Below are positions 36,674-50,326 of a stretch of 64,000 nucleotides of DNA, one piece after another. Origin of the DNA: Sipunculus nudus (Eukaryota; Annelida; Sipuncula; Golfingiida; Sipunculidae); the NCBI GenBank assembly GCA_026874595.1, contig CM049306.1, forward strand, positions 109,265,142 through 109,329,141, read 5' to 3'. Every line of letters begins with the position of its first letter. Within the stretch, counting starts at the first letter, position 1. The notes under the pieces were generated by a model that saw only the letters and a list, made by a program, of their open reading frames with translations, had not been told where the DNA came from and did not search any database. Both the position numbers and the translations under genes were made by a program.

Positions 36674-38700
36674 CTAGATGTGTCGGAACGACACGAATGC
36701 CTCTGCCTGGGGCAAATAAGAAACATTTGTGAAATTTTGAAAATTTTTTTAAGTTCAGGAGGTGTCGTATGGTCAAAAGTAGGTCAACAAGGGCAAAATG
36801 CAAACTCGTTCTGTAACAGGTCATTATCAAGCAACACACCAAAAATCATGCCAGTATATGCAGGCATTGTGAAAAAAAGTCTATACATGTGCATTTTCCA
36901 TAAAAATTTCTGTCTTTCATGAAATTTTCTTTGTTTAGGACCCGTAAAACAATCAAAAGTAGGTCAACCGTGACGAAACGTGAACTTAATCTGTAACTGT
37001 CATTATCTGCCCACACATAAAAAATCAGGGTGGTAAAATGCAGGCATTGAGGAAAAAAAGTCAGTACATATGCATTTGTTATGAAAATTTCTATTTTTCA
37101 TGAAACTTTCTATGTTCAGGAGCAGTCAAATGGTCAAAAGTAGGTCAACTGGAACAAAACAAGAACTCGATCTGTAACTGGTCATTATCTGCCTACACAC
37201 CAAAAATCAGGCCCCCATCTGCAGGCACTGCGAAAAAAGTCCATACATGTGCACTTTTTTTTATGAAATTTTCTATGTTAGAGCACTGTCAAACGGTCAA
37301 AAGTAGGTCAACTGGGACAAAACGTGAACTCGATCTGTAACTGGTCATTATCTGCCCACACACCAAAAATCAGGCCAATATCTGCAGGTATTGTGAAGAA
37401 AAGTCTGTACAAGTGTATTTGTCATGAAATTTATATTTTACGTGAAATTTTCTAAGTTTAGGAGCCGTAAAACAATCAAAAGTAGGCCAACTGGGACGAA
37501 ACGCGAACTCAATCTGTAACTGGTCAATATCTGCCCACACACCAAAAATCAGGCCAATATCTGCAGGCATTGCGAAAAAAAGTCCAAACATGTGTATTTG
37601 TCATGAAATTTCTATTTTTCATGAAATTTTCTAAGTTTAGGAGCCGTAAAACGGTCAAAAGTAGGTCAACCGGGACGAAACGCGAACTCAATCTGTAACT
37701 GTCATTATCTGCCCACACATAAAAAATCAGGGTGGTATCTGCAGGCACTGAGGAAAAAAAGTCAGTACATATGCATTTGTTATGAAAATTTCTATTTTTC
37801 ATGAAACTTTCTATGTTCAGGAGCAGTCAAAAGGTCAAAAGTAGGTCAATTGGGACAAAACAAGAACTAGATCTGTAACTGGTCATTATCTGCCTACACA
37901 CCAAAAATCAGGCCCGTATCTGCAGGCACTGCGAAAAAAAGTCCATACATGTGCACTTTTTATGAAATTTTCTATGTTAGAGCACTGTCAAACAGTCAAA
38001 AGTAGGTCAACTGGGACAAAACGTGAACTCAATCTGTAACTGGTCATTATCTGCCCTGTGACACAACAAAAATCAGGCCAATATCTGCAGGTATTGTGAA
38101 GAAAAGTCTGTACAAGTGTATTTGTAATGAAAATTTATATTTTACGTGAAATTTTCTATGTTCAGGAGCCGTAAAACATTCAAAAGTAGGTCAACTGGGA
38201 CGAAACACGAACTCAATCTGTAACTGGTCAATATCTGCCCACACACCAAAAATCAGGCCAATATCTGCAGGCATTGCGAAAAAAGTCCGTACATGTGTAT
38301 TTGTCATGAAATTTCATATTTTTCATGAAATTTTCTATGTTCAGGAGCCGTAAAACGGTTAAAAGTAGGTCAACCAGGATGAAACGCAAACTCAATCTGT
38401 AACTGGTCTATATCTGCACACACACAAAAAATCAGGCCAATATCTGCAGGCATTGTGAAAAAAAGTCCGTACATGTGTATCTGTCATGAATATTTCTATT
38501 TTTCATGAAATTTTCTAAGTTAAGGAGGCGTAAAACGTTCAAAAGTAGGTCAACCGGGATGAAACGCGAACTTGATCTGTAACTGGTCATTATCTGCCCA
38601 CACACAAAAAATCAGGCCAATATCTGCAGGCATTGCGAAAAAAAATCCGTACATGTGTATTTGTCATGAAAATTTCTATGGCTGGGGCATAAAAAACAAA
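36674..38700 (-). repeat. ~180-bp satellite in a higher-order array, Helitron-like end
   Basis: Eleven monomers marked by 'caaaagtaggtcaac' start near 36762, 36943, 37123, 37286, 37464, 37643, 37824, 37987, 38168, 38347 and 38529. Spacing is 181, 180, 163, 178, 179, 181, 163, 181, 179 and 182. Monomers 2-5 match 6-9 by private variants ('cataaaaaatcagggtgg', 'gagcagtcaa'), giving a 4-monomer higher-order unit of ~701 bp. At 36674-36694 the minus strand reads hairpin GTGTCG-TTC-CGACAC, AT, CTAG then T, like a Helitron 3' terminus. The right end is at 'tggctggggcataaa' near 38690. Confidence 0.8.
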
Positions 38701-39020
38701 TAATGTACCAATAAAAGAACACCCTGATGCTAGTTTTAACTATATAACAATCAAGAATGTCCTTCTAATGCAAGCTTATGGTAAGGTCATCTCAACATGA
38801 TCCTTACAGAGCCGTGAGAGGAAAAATTTATTTAACAAATTGCAGATAGAAACAGCAACAGACTTCAGTGCATGGTATTATCTAGACAGGTAAAAAGAAC
38901 CAAGCTGGCTGTGCAGGTGGATCAATACAATATGAAACCACACCCACAAAATGAAATCTGCCAGGATAAAGGATGTCTCTATTTTTTGTGTCCTTACAAA
39001 GGAACAACCATCGTAAACAA
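38701..39020. other. no recognisable feature
   Basis: Short AT-rich spacer with no repeat or ORF. Confidence 0.5.
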
Positions 39021-40360
39021 GTGACCCAGAGGTCATGATGCTCAGCTGACTAGGAAAATATTCACAAAAGGAATTTTATCAATGCCAAATTTAGTAGGTG
39101 GTATCCCCATTCAACTTATAAGCATAGCTCAGAGGATATGGGTAACAGAGACCTATAATTTCAGGTTTCCAAGCAGATTTTTCATGGACCTCCCTGGATG
39201 TCAAGTTAGAAGATTCTAGTTCCAATGGTTACAATTTGTGCCCTGTTAACAGATGACCACATCTTTGAAGGTCTAGATAATAGAGAAAAAAATGGGAAAA
39301 AATTAAAAAAAAAAAAAAATCCAGGTGGCAACACTAGTCTGCGGGAACTAATGAAAGACTCCATGATCAATATGCAAGCAAAGAATCATGGTGATAAATG
39401 CATTGCTGTTCAGATAATAGAGCTTTTTTTATCACATTTTTCATTATTCTGGGAGGGTATTTCTGAGCCCCACGTACAGCTTGGAGGATATGGGTAACAG
39501 AGACCTTATTTCAGGTTTTGCATGAGATTTTTCCTGGATCTCCCTGGATGTCAGCTTAGAAGATTCTCAATCCAGTAATATAAGGATTTGTGTCCTGTTA
39601 ACAGATGCCCCCATCTTAAAAGGTCTCAATAACAGAGAACAAAATTCGTAAAAATAAAAAAGATACAGGTGGCACCACCAGTTTGCAGAAACTGATGAAG
39701 ATTCCATGACAAATATCCATGCAAAGAATCATGGTAATCAATGCATTAGTTGTTCAGATACTGGAGCTTTTGTATCAAATTTTCCATTATTCTGGGGGGT
39801 ACTTCAGAGCCAAATGGCTATAAGAATATTGGTAACAGAGACCTAATTTTAAGTTTCCTAGGAGACTTTTCATGGACCTCCCTGCATATCAAGAAAGATG
39901 ATTCTAGGTCTAGTCATTACGATTTGTGCCCTGTTAACAGATGACCACATCTTTTAAGGTCTCAAAAATAGAGAAAAAAATTTGAAAAAATACAGGTAGC
40001 ACCACCAGTCTGCAGAAATTGATGAAACACTCAATGAACAATATCTATGCAAAGAATCATGGTGATCAATGCATTAGTTGTTCAGATACTTGAGCTTTTG
40101 TATCAAATTTGTCATTATTCTGGTGGGTACTTCATAGCCCCATAGCTTGAAGAATATGGGTAACAGAGACCTAATTCCATGTTTTCAAGGAGATTTTTCA
40201 TGGACCTCCTTGGATGCATGTTAAGTTAGAAGATTCCAGGTCCAGCGGTAACGATTTGTGCCCTGTTAATTAACAGACAGACAGCCGGACAGCATGACGG
40301 ACGAGGGACAAAGAGTGATTGCTATAGCTCAGGTGACTTACAGTCTGCTGAGCTAAAAAC
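39020..40360 (+). repeat. ~340-bp module repeat, about 4 copies
   Basis: Copies are marked by 'tttttcatggacctcc', 'gtgccctgttaacagatg' and CAGGTGGCACCACCAGT, near 39149, 39503, 39838 and 40168. The last copy ends in GACGGACGAGGGACAAAG and 'tatagctcaggtgactt', a tail shared with dispersed repeat C. No protein. Confidence 0.8.
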
Positions 40361-42335
40361 TAACACAGCTACTGATCAGCTTACACAAGACTACTGATAC
40401 AAGGAAACTATCTTGCAGAATCAGTTTGTGCCATTTAATAATGTATTTAGACCATGCATGGAACTCAGAAAATACATGAAACACCAAATTAATTTCTTGT
40501 TTCCAAAAAGACCCACCTGGGCCTGTATATATGACAATAACGAATTATAGAGCCAATAGCCATAATAAACTCAAGAACAGGTGTAAGGGTATAGGCCTTT
40601 ATGGCAAACCTTATATGGTGACTGGTTGATTACTATAGTTTAACACACATACAATAAATCAACAAAACACAACATCTGGACTGATTTATGTGAGGAATTT
40701 TAAGTAGATTACGTCCATCAACCACAAACTGGGAACCACAGGGAGTGATTAAGGTAATAACCAATTCAGCCACATTAATTACTAATTATTCCATTTACAT
40801 TAACAGCTAATATTAAGTGTCCATATCCATCATCTTTAAAATGCAAGATCTCTTCTGCATATGTAAATCTATTGACATTTATTGATTATATATGTCATAT
40901 TTATTCACACTAACTTCAATTTCTTGTATGATTTGTGTCTGTCAGTCTTTGTAACTCAATATGTAGATCTTGTTTACATAACAGTAAATTATTCCACTCA
41001 CAGCTAAATCAATTTTTCCCCCAAATTTATGTCCATTAGCTGTTTAATTCCTTTATGTTCATCTACTTATCTAATGCATATACTTATCTAATAAACTGCT
41101 TAACTAATAGCTGACCTTTCAAAAAACCGATATATAATTTTATATACAGATGCAGGTTTACATGTAGATACATTAATCAATTTCTCTGGCAGAATGAACA
41201 CAACAAAATTGGTATTTGCTGTAATTTGTTTGTACTTGAACCATTTTTTGGGTTACATTTAATATGTATCCCATGGAAATCATTACAATAAAGATGCTTA
41301 TAGAATCTATCAAGGTATCCAAAGACAAACTGAATAAAGCTGATACATGTAGCTTTATACAGTGTTGGTTCCATCAACATTCATATGACAGAGATGCAAT
41401 CTGCACTGTTACTGCTGAAGTGCCAAATTTTACACTCAAGAAATTTATGTGGTCATTCAAAACAAATTTTACAGATTCACACCACAAATATATCAATATT
41501 ATATTGATAACACAACCTAAGCCTGGGAATTGATTGATTTGAGCACTAGTCCTAATTGCCACTCATTTTGCGAGTAAATGCCATATATTTCATATCTCAT
41601 ATGTATTCTTACTCTACCTGCATGTACCCACCTTCATTTACTGACAATAAATTAGCTTAAAAATAAATGCCTATGTCCTTCTCCTTAGTCTCAATATCCT
41701 GAATGGACAGACATTAAGCCATTAGATGATAATTTAATTACACTATTACTGGCTTAATTTATTTTCTGCAATAAAATTATCCTTCCTGAGGCTTCACAAT
41801 TTGCCTTGACATCAATAGTCGGGCACTAACGGGCAGTATCTCTGATTGAGGCCATGTTACACAGGGCTAAGACTTGTCAACACAATGGCCCTGCTGTAAA
41901 CTTTCTTTTTTGGAGCCAATCACCATCACGGGAACAATTCAGCCAAACCAGGCAAACAATTCTTAATCAGGGCCCATAATCATGGCATTAACAGGAGGTT
42001 ATGTTCTACCTCGAGGATCAATCATTGGCCGACTTTGGTTGCAATGGGGAAGCCATCCTTCCTCTTCCTCTGACCAAAACATAACAGCTATTGAACTTAA
42101 TATCTGAAGCATGATAATAAAAGCTAAATTGATGCCTCAGTGTCACAAGGGAATGCATTGACAAGTCAATCAGCTTCCTTCTAGCCTGAAGCATTATTTT
42201 ATTACATCAGAGCATGGGAAATATTCCTTGTATCAGTCTAGACATAAACATTCCTAAACAGTCCACAACCTGAATACACTGAAGCCTTGATCCCCTTTGT
42301 TACTGCTTTATAATGATGATGACTTCAGGTTAATG
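40361..42335. other. no recognisable gene
   Basis: AT-rich intergenic or intronic sequence. Short open frames here have no protein-like character. Confidence 0.5.
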
Positions 42336-42339
42336 AGGC

Positions 42340-43985
42340 AGTCTATTCTGACTCCTGAACCTATAACATGGTGTCCATTCAGACTCCTGTACCTAGAACA
42401 TGGTGTCCATTCAGACTCCTGTACATATAACATGGTGTACATTCAGACTCCTGTACATATAACATGCATGGTGTCCATTCAGACTCCTGTACATATAACA
42501 TGGTTTACATTCAGACTCCTGTACATATAACATGCATGGTGTCCATTCAGACTCCTGTACATATAACATGGTTTACATTCAGACTCCTGTACATATAACA
42601 TGCATGGTGTCCATTCAGACTCCTGTACATATAACATGGTGTCCATTCAGACTTCTGATCATATAACATGGTGTCCATTAATTTAGACTTCTGTACATAT
42701 AACTTGGTGTCCATTCAGATTCCTGTACATTTAACATGATGGCCATTCGGACTCCTCATGGTGTACATTCAGACTTCTGATCATATAACACGGTCTTCAT
42801 TCAGACTCCTGTACATATAACATGGTGTCCATTCAGACTCCTGTACATTTAACATTAAGGCCATTGGACTCCTGTATATATAACATGGTGTACATTCAGA
42901 CTCCTGTACATATAACATGGTGTACATTCAGACTTCTGTACATATAACATGGTGTCCATTCAACTTCTGTACATATAACATGGTGGCCATTCAGACTCCT
43001 GTACATATAACATGCATGGTGTCCATTCAGACTCCTGTACATATAACATGGTTTTCATTCAGACTCCTGTACATATAACATGCATGGTGTCCATTCAGAC
43101 TCCTGTACATATAACATGGTGTCCATTCAGACTTCTGATCATATAACATGGTGTCCATTAATTAAGACTTCTGTACATATAACTTGGTGTCCATTCAGAT
43201 TCCTGTACATTTAACATGATGGCCATTCAGACTCCTATGGTGTACATTCAGACTTCTGATCATATAACACGGTCTTCATTCAGACTCCTGTACATATAAC
43301 ATGGTGTCCATTCAGACTCCTGTACATTTAACATTAAGGCCATTGGACTCCTGTATATATAACATGGTGTACATTCAGACTCCTGTACATATAACATGGT
43401 GTACATTCAGACTTCTGTACATATAACATGGTGTCCATTCGACTCCTGTACATATAACATGGTGTTTATTCAGATTCCTGTACATATAACATGGTGGCCA
43501 TTCAGACTCCTGTACACATAACATGGTGTACATTCAGACTTCTGATCATATAACATGGTGTTCATTCAGACTCCTGTACATATAACATGGTGTCCATTCA
43601 GACTCCTGTACATTTAACATTATGGCCATTGGACTCCTGTACATGTAACATGGTGTTCATTCAGACTCCTGTACATATAACATGGTGTACATTCAGACTT
43701 CTGTACATATAACATGGTGTCCATTCGACTTCTGTACATATAACATATGGTGGCCATTCAGACTCCTGTACATATAACATGGTGTTCATTCAGATTCCTG
43801 TACATATAACATGGTGGCCATTCAGACTCCTGTACACATAACATGGTATACATTCAGACTCCTGTACATATAACATGGTGTACATTCAGACTTTTGATCA
43901 TATAACATGGTGTCCATTCAGACTCCTGTACATAAAACATGGTGTACATTCAGACTCCTGTACACATAACTTGATGTCTATTCAT
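42340..43985 (+). repeat. 32-bp minisatellite (~50 units) with 480-bp higher-order period
   Basis: The unit contains 'catggtgtccattcagactc' then 'ctgtacatataa'. Variant units (gaccatt deletions, 'gatcatataa', 'ttaatttagac') recur as a block: the one at 42672 returns at 43152 (480 bp, 15 units). Open frames across it are repeat artefacts. Confidence 0.93.
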
Positions 43986-46069
43986 TCCTTGTCTAGTTAT
44001 CATGTGTATTGCAGTGCTTCACAGAAACAAAGTATAAGTTAAGAATAAAACATGTTCTCAGACCTAGAGCAAACATCTTATTGTAGAGTGATGTATTTAT
44101 AAATCTGATGAATTTTTGTGTGCATATCAGCTGTTACATAAATTTAGAAGGATGATGACCCTGAGAGAGATGAATGTACCACCTCACTTGTGACTCATTT
44201 TTCCTAAAAAAAGAATTTCCCTTGGCCTGTTTCAAATCACCTTCGGATACAAATCATCAACATTTAAGATAGCAGGAACCATAACTTGAGGTCTCCCTTG
44301 GTTTAAATTCCCTATCTGAACTAGGCACCAATCCCCAGGTCAGCCCAGTACAGGGAGCTGACATTATTACAGAGGACGTTCCGTGGTTATGTCATACACA
44401 GGTAATGTTATTACAGGCAAAGGTTTTATCCCAGCTGCCAACAGGGTCTGTTAAATCTGATAAATTAATCATGCCTGTCTCTAAAATGTAACAATTCAAT
44501 CACACTGAGACTTTGCCATGGGAAGCCATAAAGATTTAGTGCCCGGTTTATGGTGGGGCATCTGTAACTACAGCAGCCTTGGCTGGTCCTTCTTGGAACT
44601 GAAGATCTCTCGAGTCAGTAGAGAGGTATCATGACCTTCATACGGCCATTGACAGAGGCAGAATAATCAATTAGATTATTATGATAATAAATGTTCCTGC
44701 TGCTAGAGAAATCATTCAGATATAAACTGACAGTATGTCTCTGAAGATATCTTTCTATTAGTCCATGGGATTCAAATCAACTGAACCTTTCCTAGATATT
44801 AATCAAAACCATAGTTGCATGTATTATTGATCCCTAGATAGTCATATGTAGCAATGGCCATGGCACACTGACAGATATAAGATTGCCACTGCTGCTAGTT
44901 AAGGTTGATATATGTCGTATGCCAAGTGAAATAATACTCACCTGGAAAAATCTTTTACCTCAGGACAAGTATATTTTAAGACATTTAATGCTGTCCAATC
45001 TATCGGTATATCAAACTAGTATAGTCTCCTTTTTCCAGAAATGCTCATGTTGAAAACCATTAGACTTTTCTACATTTTTTTACCTATATACCCACTTTTC
45101 TAAGTACTATTCTCAGTATGATTTTCTTTTAACTTTATCTGGTGTTAACTGGACAGTTTCAGTTGAAACAAGGGACGCATGGGCCACGTCACTCAGCTGA
45201 ATTTTGGAAATATATTAGTCACTGCAAAATATTGTTATTTCTTTTGGTTTTTCATGTATATTACCATTTGAAAAGCTATGAGAAAATGGCCCTGCTGAAA
45301 TGGACCTCTGTAAATTATAGAATAATGGACATGAGCTAAAGCATATGCACTGTGTAATAAATGAAATTTTTGGTCTGAAATCATTTAGTGATGCACCTAG
45401 GGAAAAATGGGCCTACGGTAAGTGTTATATAAAAGTTACATTTCATAAACAAATAATGTGTGAAGTTAATTAAGTTTTCAAAATTAAATATATGGCCATA
45501 ATAGTTAATAATTAATCCCACAAAGTTTGACCAATATTCCTGATTTTAAAACTAAGTTTAACAGTGTTATCTACACCTAGGCTCGGCCAACTTTAAGAGA
45601 TATGAATGAAATGCTACAAAGTATTTATATCTTCTTAAATCTGGTTAAATCTATCTTAAATCTATCTCATTTGAATATTAGGATTAAATTCCTGAACAAT
45701 TTTTTCTTTAAAAAAAAATCAAAATTGTCCAAGTCTCAACAAAAAGAATTTATTTAACGTTAAAATTATAAGATTCATCTTGTTTATTAGTCCTGTGTAT
45801 TGAAGGGGTGGGTGGGGGGAGCTCAAAAAATGTGAAATTATAAAATTAATCTTGTTTATATTACAGGTCTGTCAACAGAGTGGGGGGGGGGGGGGGGGGG
45901 AGGAGAGAGAAAGGCTCCCTGTGGTATTAACTGCAGACAGCCTGATCAAGCTCAACAAGAGTGAGGGCTTGCCTGAGTGATGGGATTACATAACATCAAG
46001 GGAGCATAGCGATGCACTGAATGACCTACAGTGACCAAAGTGGACTGCTTGACAATGTAAGGAAATACA
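43986..46069. other. no gene; G19 tract
   Basis: Unremarkable apart from a G-rich stretch near 45805 and a run of 19 G at 45882-45900. 45160-45200 resembles 25400-25440, an old dispersed repeat. Confidence 0.5.
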
Positions 46070-46290
46070 ACAAGAGCCTCCAAAAAAAATTCAATAACTA
46101 GCCTGATTTTGCAGCTTTTATTTTTCAAATTTCAGATTTTATCAGATTAAATTCTTATGTGTACATGCTGTGAAAATTAAATCCAGAGTACTTACAGGAA
46201 AAAAAATGTGCGGTGGCCAAAGTTGGGCAAAATTTAAGGTACTGATTTTATATTTATGCTAATAACTTAAAACTAGGGCTGAAGATGGAA
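46070..46290 (+). repeat. dispersed repeat C, partial copy
   Basis: Matches the first third of the copies at 26046 and 48600 ('attcaataactagcctg', 'catgctgtgaaaattaaatc', 'aatttaaggtactgatttt') and then diverges. Confidence 0.7.
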
Positions 46291-46432
46291 AACAAAGCAA
46301 ATAACCTTAATTTCCATTCTACTGAGACAGGAAAATAATGAACAAATATTTGCATATGATCCTATTTTTTTCTTTTGTTAAGTCATTTTTTTAAAGTTTA
46401 TAAATTTTACTATATATTTGCATTATATCATA

Positions 46433-47391
46433 TACAGTAGAACGCCTGCTAACGGCCACACCTCAATAACGGTCAATACATCTATAACGGTCAGATTTTC
46501 TTATCCAAAATTTTTTACCATTATATTTCATAATCATTTTGTTGTCAATTACGGTCACTCCTCTATTCCGTATCACAGCCAGGTCACTCGGTCCCGCAGG
46601 CCTTGAAACGCCTCAATTACGGTCATGGGCAATGACTGCGTGACATGAGCTCAACAAATCGAGCGGCCATTTCTGACCTCAATTTCATTACACAAGTGTC
46701 CGCTCTCACATATTCCTGTCTGTTAATGAGTGCCTGGATAAAGGTAACCACTCGACTGTGACTGAGTTGTTTGACACGTAGCCAGCGTCGTACAACCCCA
46801 CTCAGCCTTATTAGTATACATAATAGTAAGGCATGTGTTCCAACCTGCGTGTATGTTTGGGAATCAGTCGTGCCAGCTGGATCTTAATCAGGATGTTTGA
46901 CATTTAATTAACAAATGACAACCAGCGGGTCATTCAGTCTTCCATAACTGATTTCTTTAATCAGATGTAAAGAGTGTATTATGTGAATGTTCACATATTT
47001 CTGCTGATACTTCCGTGCTGTTAGTATGGTTTGATGGATACAAAGAGCTTCTCAACATTTGTACAAATATCATGGATATACAATCTGTTTGTTATTTAAT
47101 AACAAACACTGTATTTGTATATATTGTTGGTAATTGTTATAAATAGGGTTGATGTGATTGTAAATATTTTATACTTTTTTTTTGTATTGATAACCGTTAT
47201 TATTCTAATACTATGTATTTTATGTTTAATACTATGTTTATTTTGTTGATTGTAATAAAGATTTGAACTTGGGTTTCGTGTTACATTTTAACCCTCCTAT
47301 CCTGGTCAAGTCCTGTATAATGGCCACTCCTGTATTAAGGGCCACTTTCATCCAGTCCCAATGGTGACCGTAATACAGGGGTTCTACTGTA
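46433..47391. mobile_element. pogo/Tigger-like non-autonomous DNA transposon
   Basis: TIRs start CAGTAGAACGCC (46435) and, inverted, CAGTAGAACCCC (47389); TA duplications flank (46433-46434, 47390-47391). Subterminal repeats of ACGGTCA and GGCCAC are present at both ends. CAGTAGAAC with TA target sites is typical of the pogo/Tigger branch of Tc1/mariner. No transposase ORF is seen. Confidence 0.75.
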
Positions 47392-48595
47392 TATCTGAAT
47401 ATTGGAATTGATTCACAAATCTTAATTGCATCAACATTTATACTTAATTTAGTCAGGTAACATCAAATTATGCACACAGATATATATATATATATATATT
47501 ATAAAATATTTTTAATTTTGCAAAGCAAAACTATATATGAAAATAACACTCCAGATTTCACAATTTAAATTGCACCTTTATTTATCCATGATTTGCTTCA
47601 TATATTATCAAATTATGCCTTCTGATGGGTTAAATTATATTTTGTTTAATTATGTAAAAGAAAATAATTTCTTTATAATGTTACATCAGATCAACATGGC
47701 ATCTCTTGGATTACTTCTTGAATTAATATTTCAGGAAAAGTTGTGCACACTGGATCAAAAACAGCTTTACATTTAAAGAAATACAGTTGACAAAATAACA
47801 AACCATGTATTGCAATATAATTGGTAAGGTGGTGGTGTGTGATGGGGGGGGGGAGGAACTGGAGGGGTGGATGTTAGGGTAGGGCCCATGAGAATAAGTG
47901 TATGTTTATTACAGCAGGGCCATTCTGCCAGTGCTGCATCACTTATAAGGTTACCGAGGCAAGGCTTTAGTGAGCAAGAGTGGGGTCTTGGATGTACTAA
48001 ATGCAAATACATTAGAGCATCTGAAAAACTTCAATAATGTTTTATGGCTTTTATTTATATTAAAAAAAATAAATGTAATATATTCATTTTGGACTAATTT
48101 CACATCAATGTACATACTAGCAGAGTAGGAATCTAGATTAATATTATCAACTGCATCTTTGTCTATCATTAATTTCCTTCATATGATCCCTAATGATTAG
48201 TATTGAATAATACAATTTACTTTTTTATCATTAAAATTGAACTGAAAAATACCATAGGTGACTGCATGGTGTTATTTGGAATATGTGACATTCTATCCAT
48301 TGATACATGATTCTTATACCATCAGTAACTGCAAGTTAATTTCCTGTTATTATAAACAACAAATTCCTTTTCTATTTTTCTTTAATTTGTTATTAAAAAC
48401 CAATAAAAAATTATTAATTTATTGTTTATTGTTATGTTGTTGGTTAAAACTACTAGATGAGTTGGGTTGGACACCTGGATCAACTGTGGCTTGCCATAAG
48501 CTGCCTGGCTGCCCCAGTGTATGGGTGCCTCAAGCATGCATAATTTGCTGAAAGTTCAACGAGGTCAACATACAGGTGACTCAAGAGGGGCTGGA
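47392..48595. other. no recognisable gene
   Basis: AT-rich, with a (TA)n tract near 47480 and a G8 run near 47845. No coding evidence. Confidence 0.5.
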
Positions 48596-48599
48596 GAGA

Positions 48600-50020
48600 G
48601 CCAAGGTCTGACATGGTCTCATAAAAACATTAATAAAAGCTACAATTTTTGGCCAATTTCTTTCAGCTTTCTAAACTAGAAAGCTGAAATCCTTATGTAT
48701 GCATGATATGAAAATTATATCAACAGTGCTCACAGGAAACAAACATGCCATTGTCAAAGTTAGGCAAAATTTAAGGTACTTATTTTATATTTATACTAAT
48801 AACTTACAAAATTTGAAAAATTCAGAACTAATTTTGGGTATTCAATTGAATCTTGATTAAATAAGGCTACATCCCTGACAAAAAATCTCTAGATTCAGCA
48901 ATCCCCTTGTTAAGGGAGTAAATATATTTCTTGATTTTTTACAAAGTGCATTATGTTTGGGCCCATAACTTAAAACAATTACGCAATACTGACATCATTT
49001 CTAGCATGTGCATAGAGGATGTATAGAAAAATATGTATATTATATATGATTAAAGTCAGATCAGTGGTTTTGATATTAGGCAGTCTTGACGTGTAATAGT
49101 GGGTTTTTAATGGAAAAATGAAGTTTTTCATTAATATCTCGAAGGTATTAAGTCCTAGTGACCAAATTCTTGGCATGGTAGGGGATTTTGGAGACATCTA
49201 ATTGTATGCCAAATTTTAGGAACTGAGAGCTGAAGCTGGGGAGCTGAGCTCTTGCAAACTGCATAACACTAGCTTGATGTAAACAATATGTTACATGGTG
49301 CTTGAAAACTTGAATAAAATCTACAGTTTTTGATCAACTGGTTTCAAATTTTTGGTGTTAACAGACAAAATACTAACAAAAACATGCTGAGAAAATTAAA
49401 TCTACAGTACTTACAGGAAAAAAACGTGCCATGGTCAAAATTGGGAAAAATTTAAGGTACCAATTTGTTATTTTTGTTTATATTTTAAAAAATTTAAAAG
49501 ATTTTGATCTAATTTTGGGTATACAATTTAATTTTGATTAATTGAAGTTATATTACTGGAAAAAGTCCATAGCTTTAACCTGTTTTGTGTTCAGTAATCA
49601 AATATCTTTCCTGATTTTTTACAAAATGCATTATGTTTGGGCCCATATAACTTTTTTAAATTAAATAATACTGACTTTATTTCTGGCATGTACATAGGAA
49701 CTATATAGAGAATTATTTAAGGTAAATATGAGGAAAACAGATGAGTGGTTTTGATATTAGGCAGTCCTGAAGTGTGAAAATAGGTTTTTAATCAAAAATT
49801 AAGGTTTTTCCTTTATTTCTCAAAGGAACGAAGTCGCAAAGACCCAGTATGGCTTGGTAGGAGATCTTGGGGACATCTAACATTATGCCGAATTTTGGAT
49901 TCCTAGGTCTTAGGGTTTCCAAACATGCCACATCTACGGACAGACGGACGGACAGACAGACGGACGACGGACAATGGACCACGACTATAGCTCAGATGAC
50001 TTATAGTCAGCTGAGTTAAA
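48600..50020 (+). repeat. two tandem copies of dispersed repeat C
   Basis: Copies at about 48600-49230 and 49240-50020, same order of landmarks as at 26046. The second ends with GACGGACGGACAGACAGACG and 'ctatagctcagatgactta'. Confidence 0.75.
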
Positions 50021-50326
50021 ATTAAACTCCTTAAACCTGAACTTTTTCTGACGAAGTGACTTCATGACCTCATTACCTGAAACGGAAGGTGACTTTGTCT
50101 GCATATAAAATATGCATGTGGTGTCTGGAGCACTAAATTAGTCTTGGTTTACCTTTTCGTTACAGTCACATAAAATGGGTCTGACTTGACAATATATTTT
50201 ACAAGAAGGTCCATTAAATAAGATCCAAACTAAATTTAGATTCAGTTGATCACAGTCTGATTGACAGTTGGCAATAACTCCATCAACAGGTGGGTCAATT
50301 CAGAAAAATAGGCTCTAATGAAGGAA

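Noticed and set aside
42297-42530. Open frame with repeating YNMVYIQTPVHIT-type peptide
   Set aside because: It is a direct translation of the 32-bp minisatellite; no protein-like constraint.
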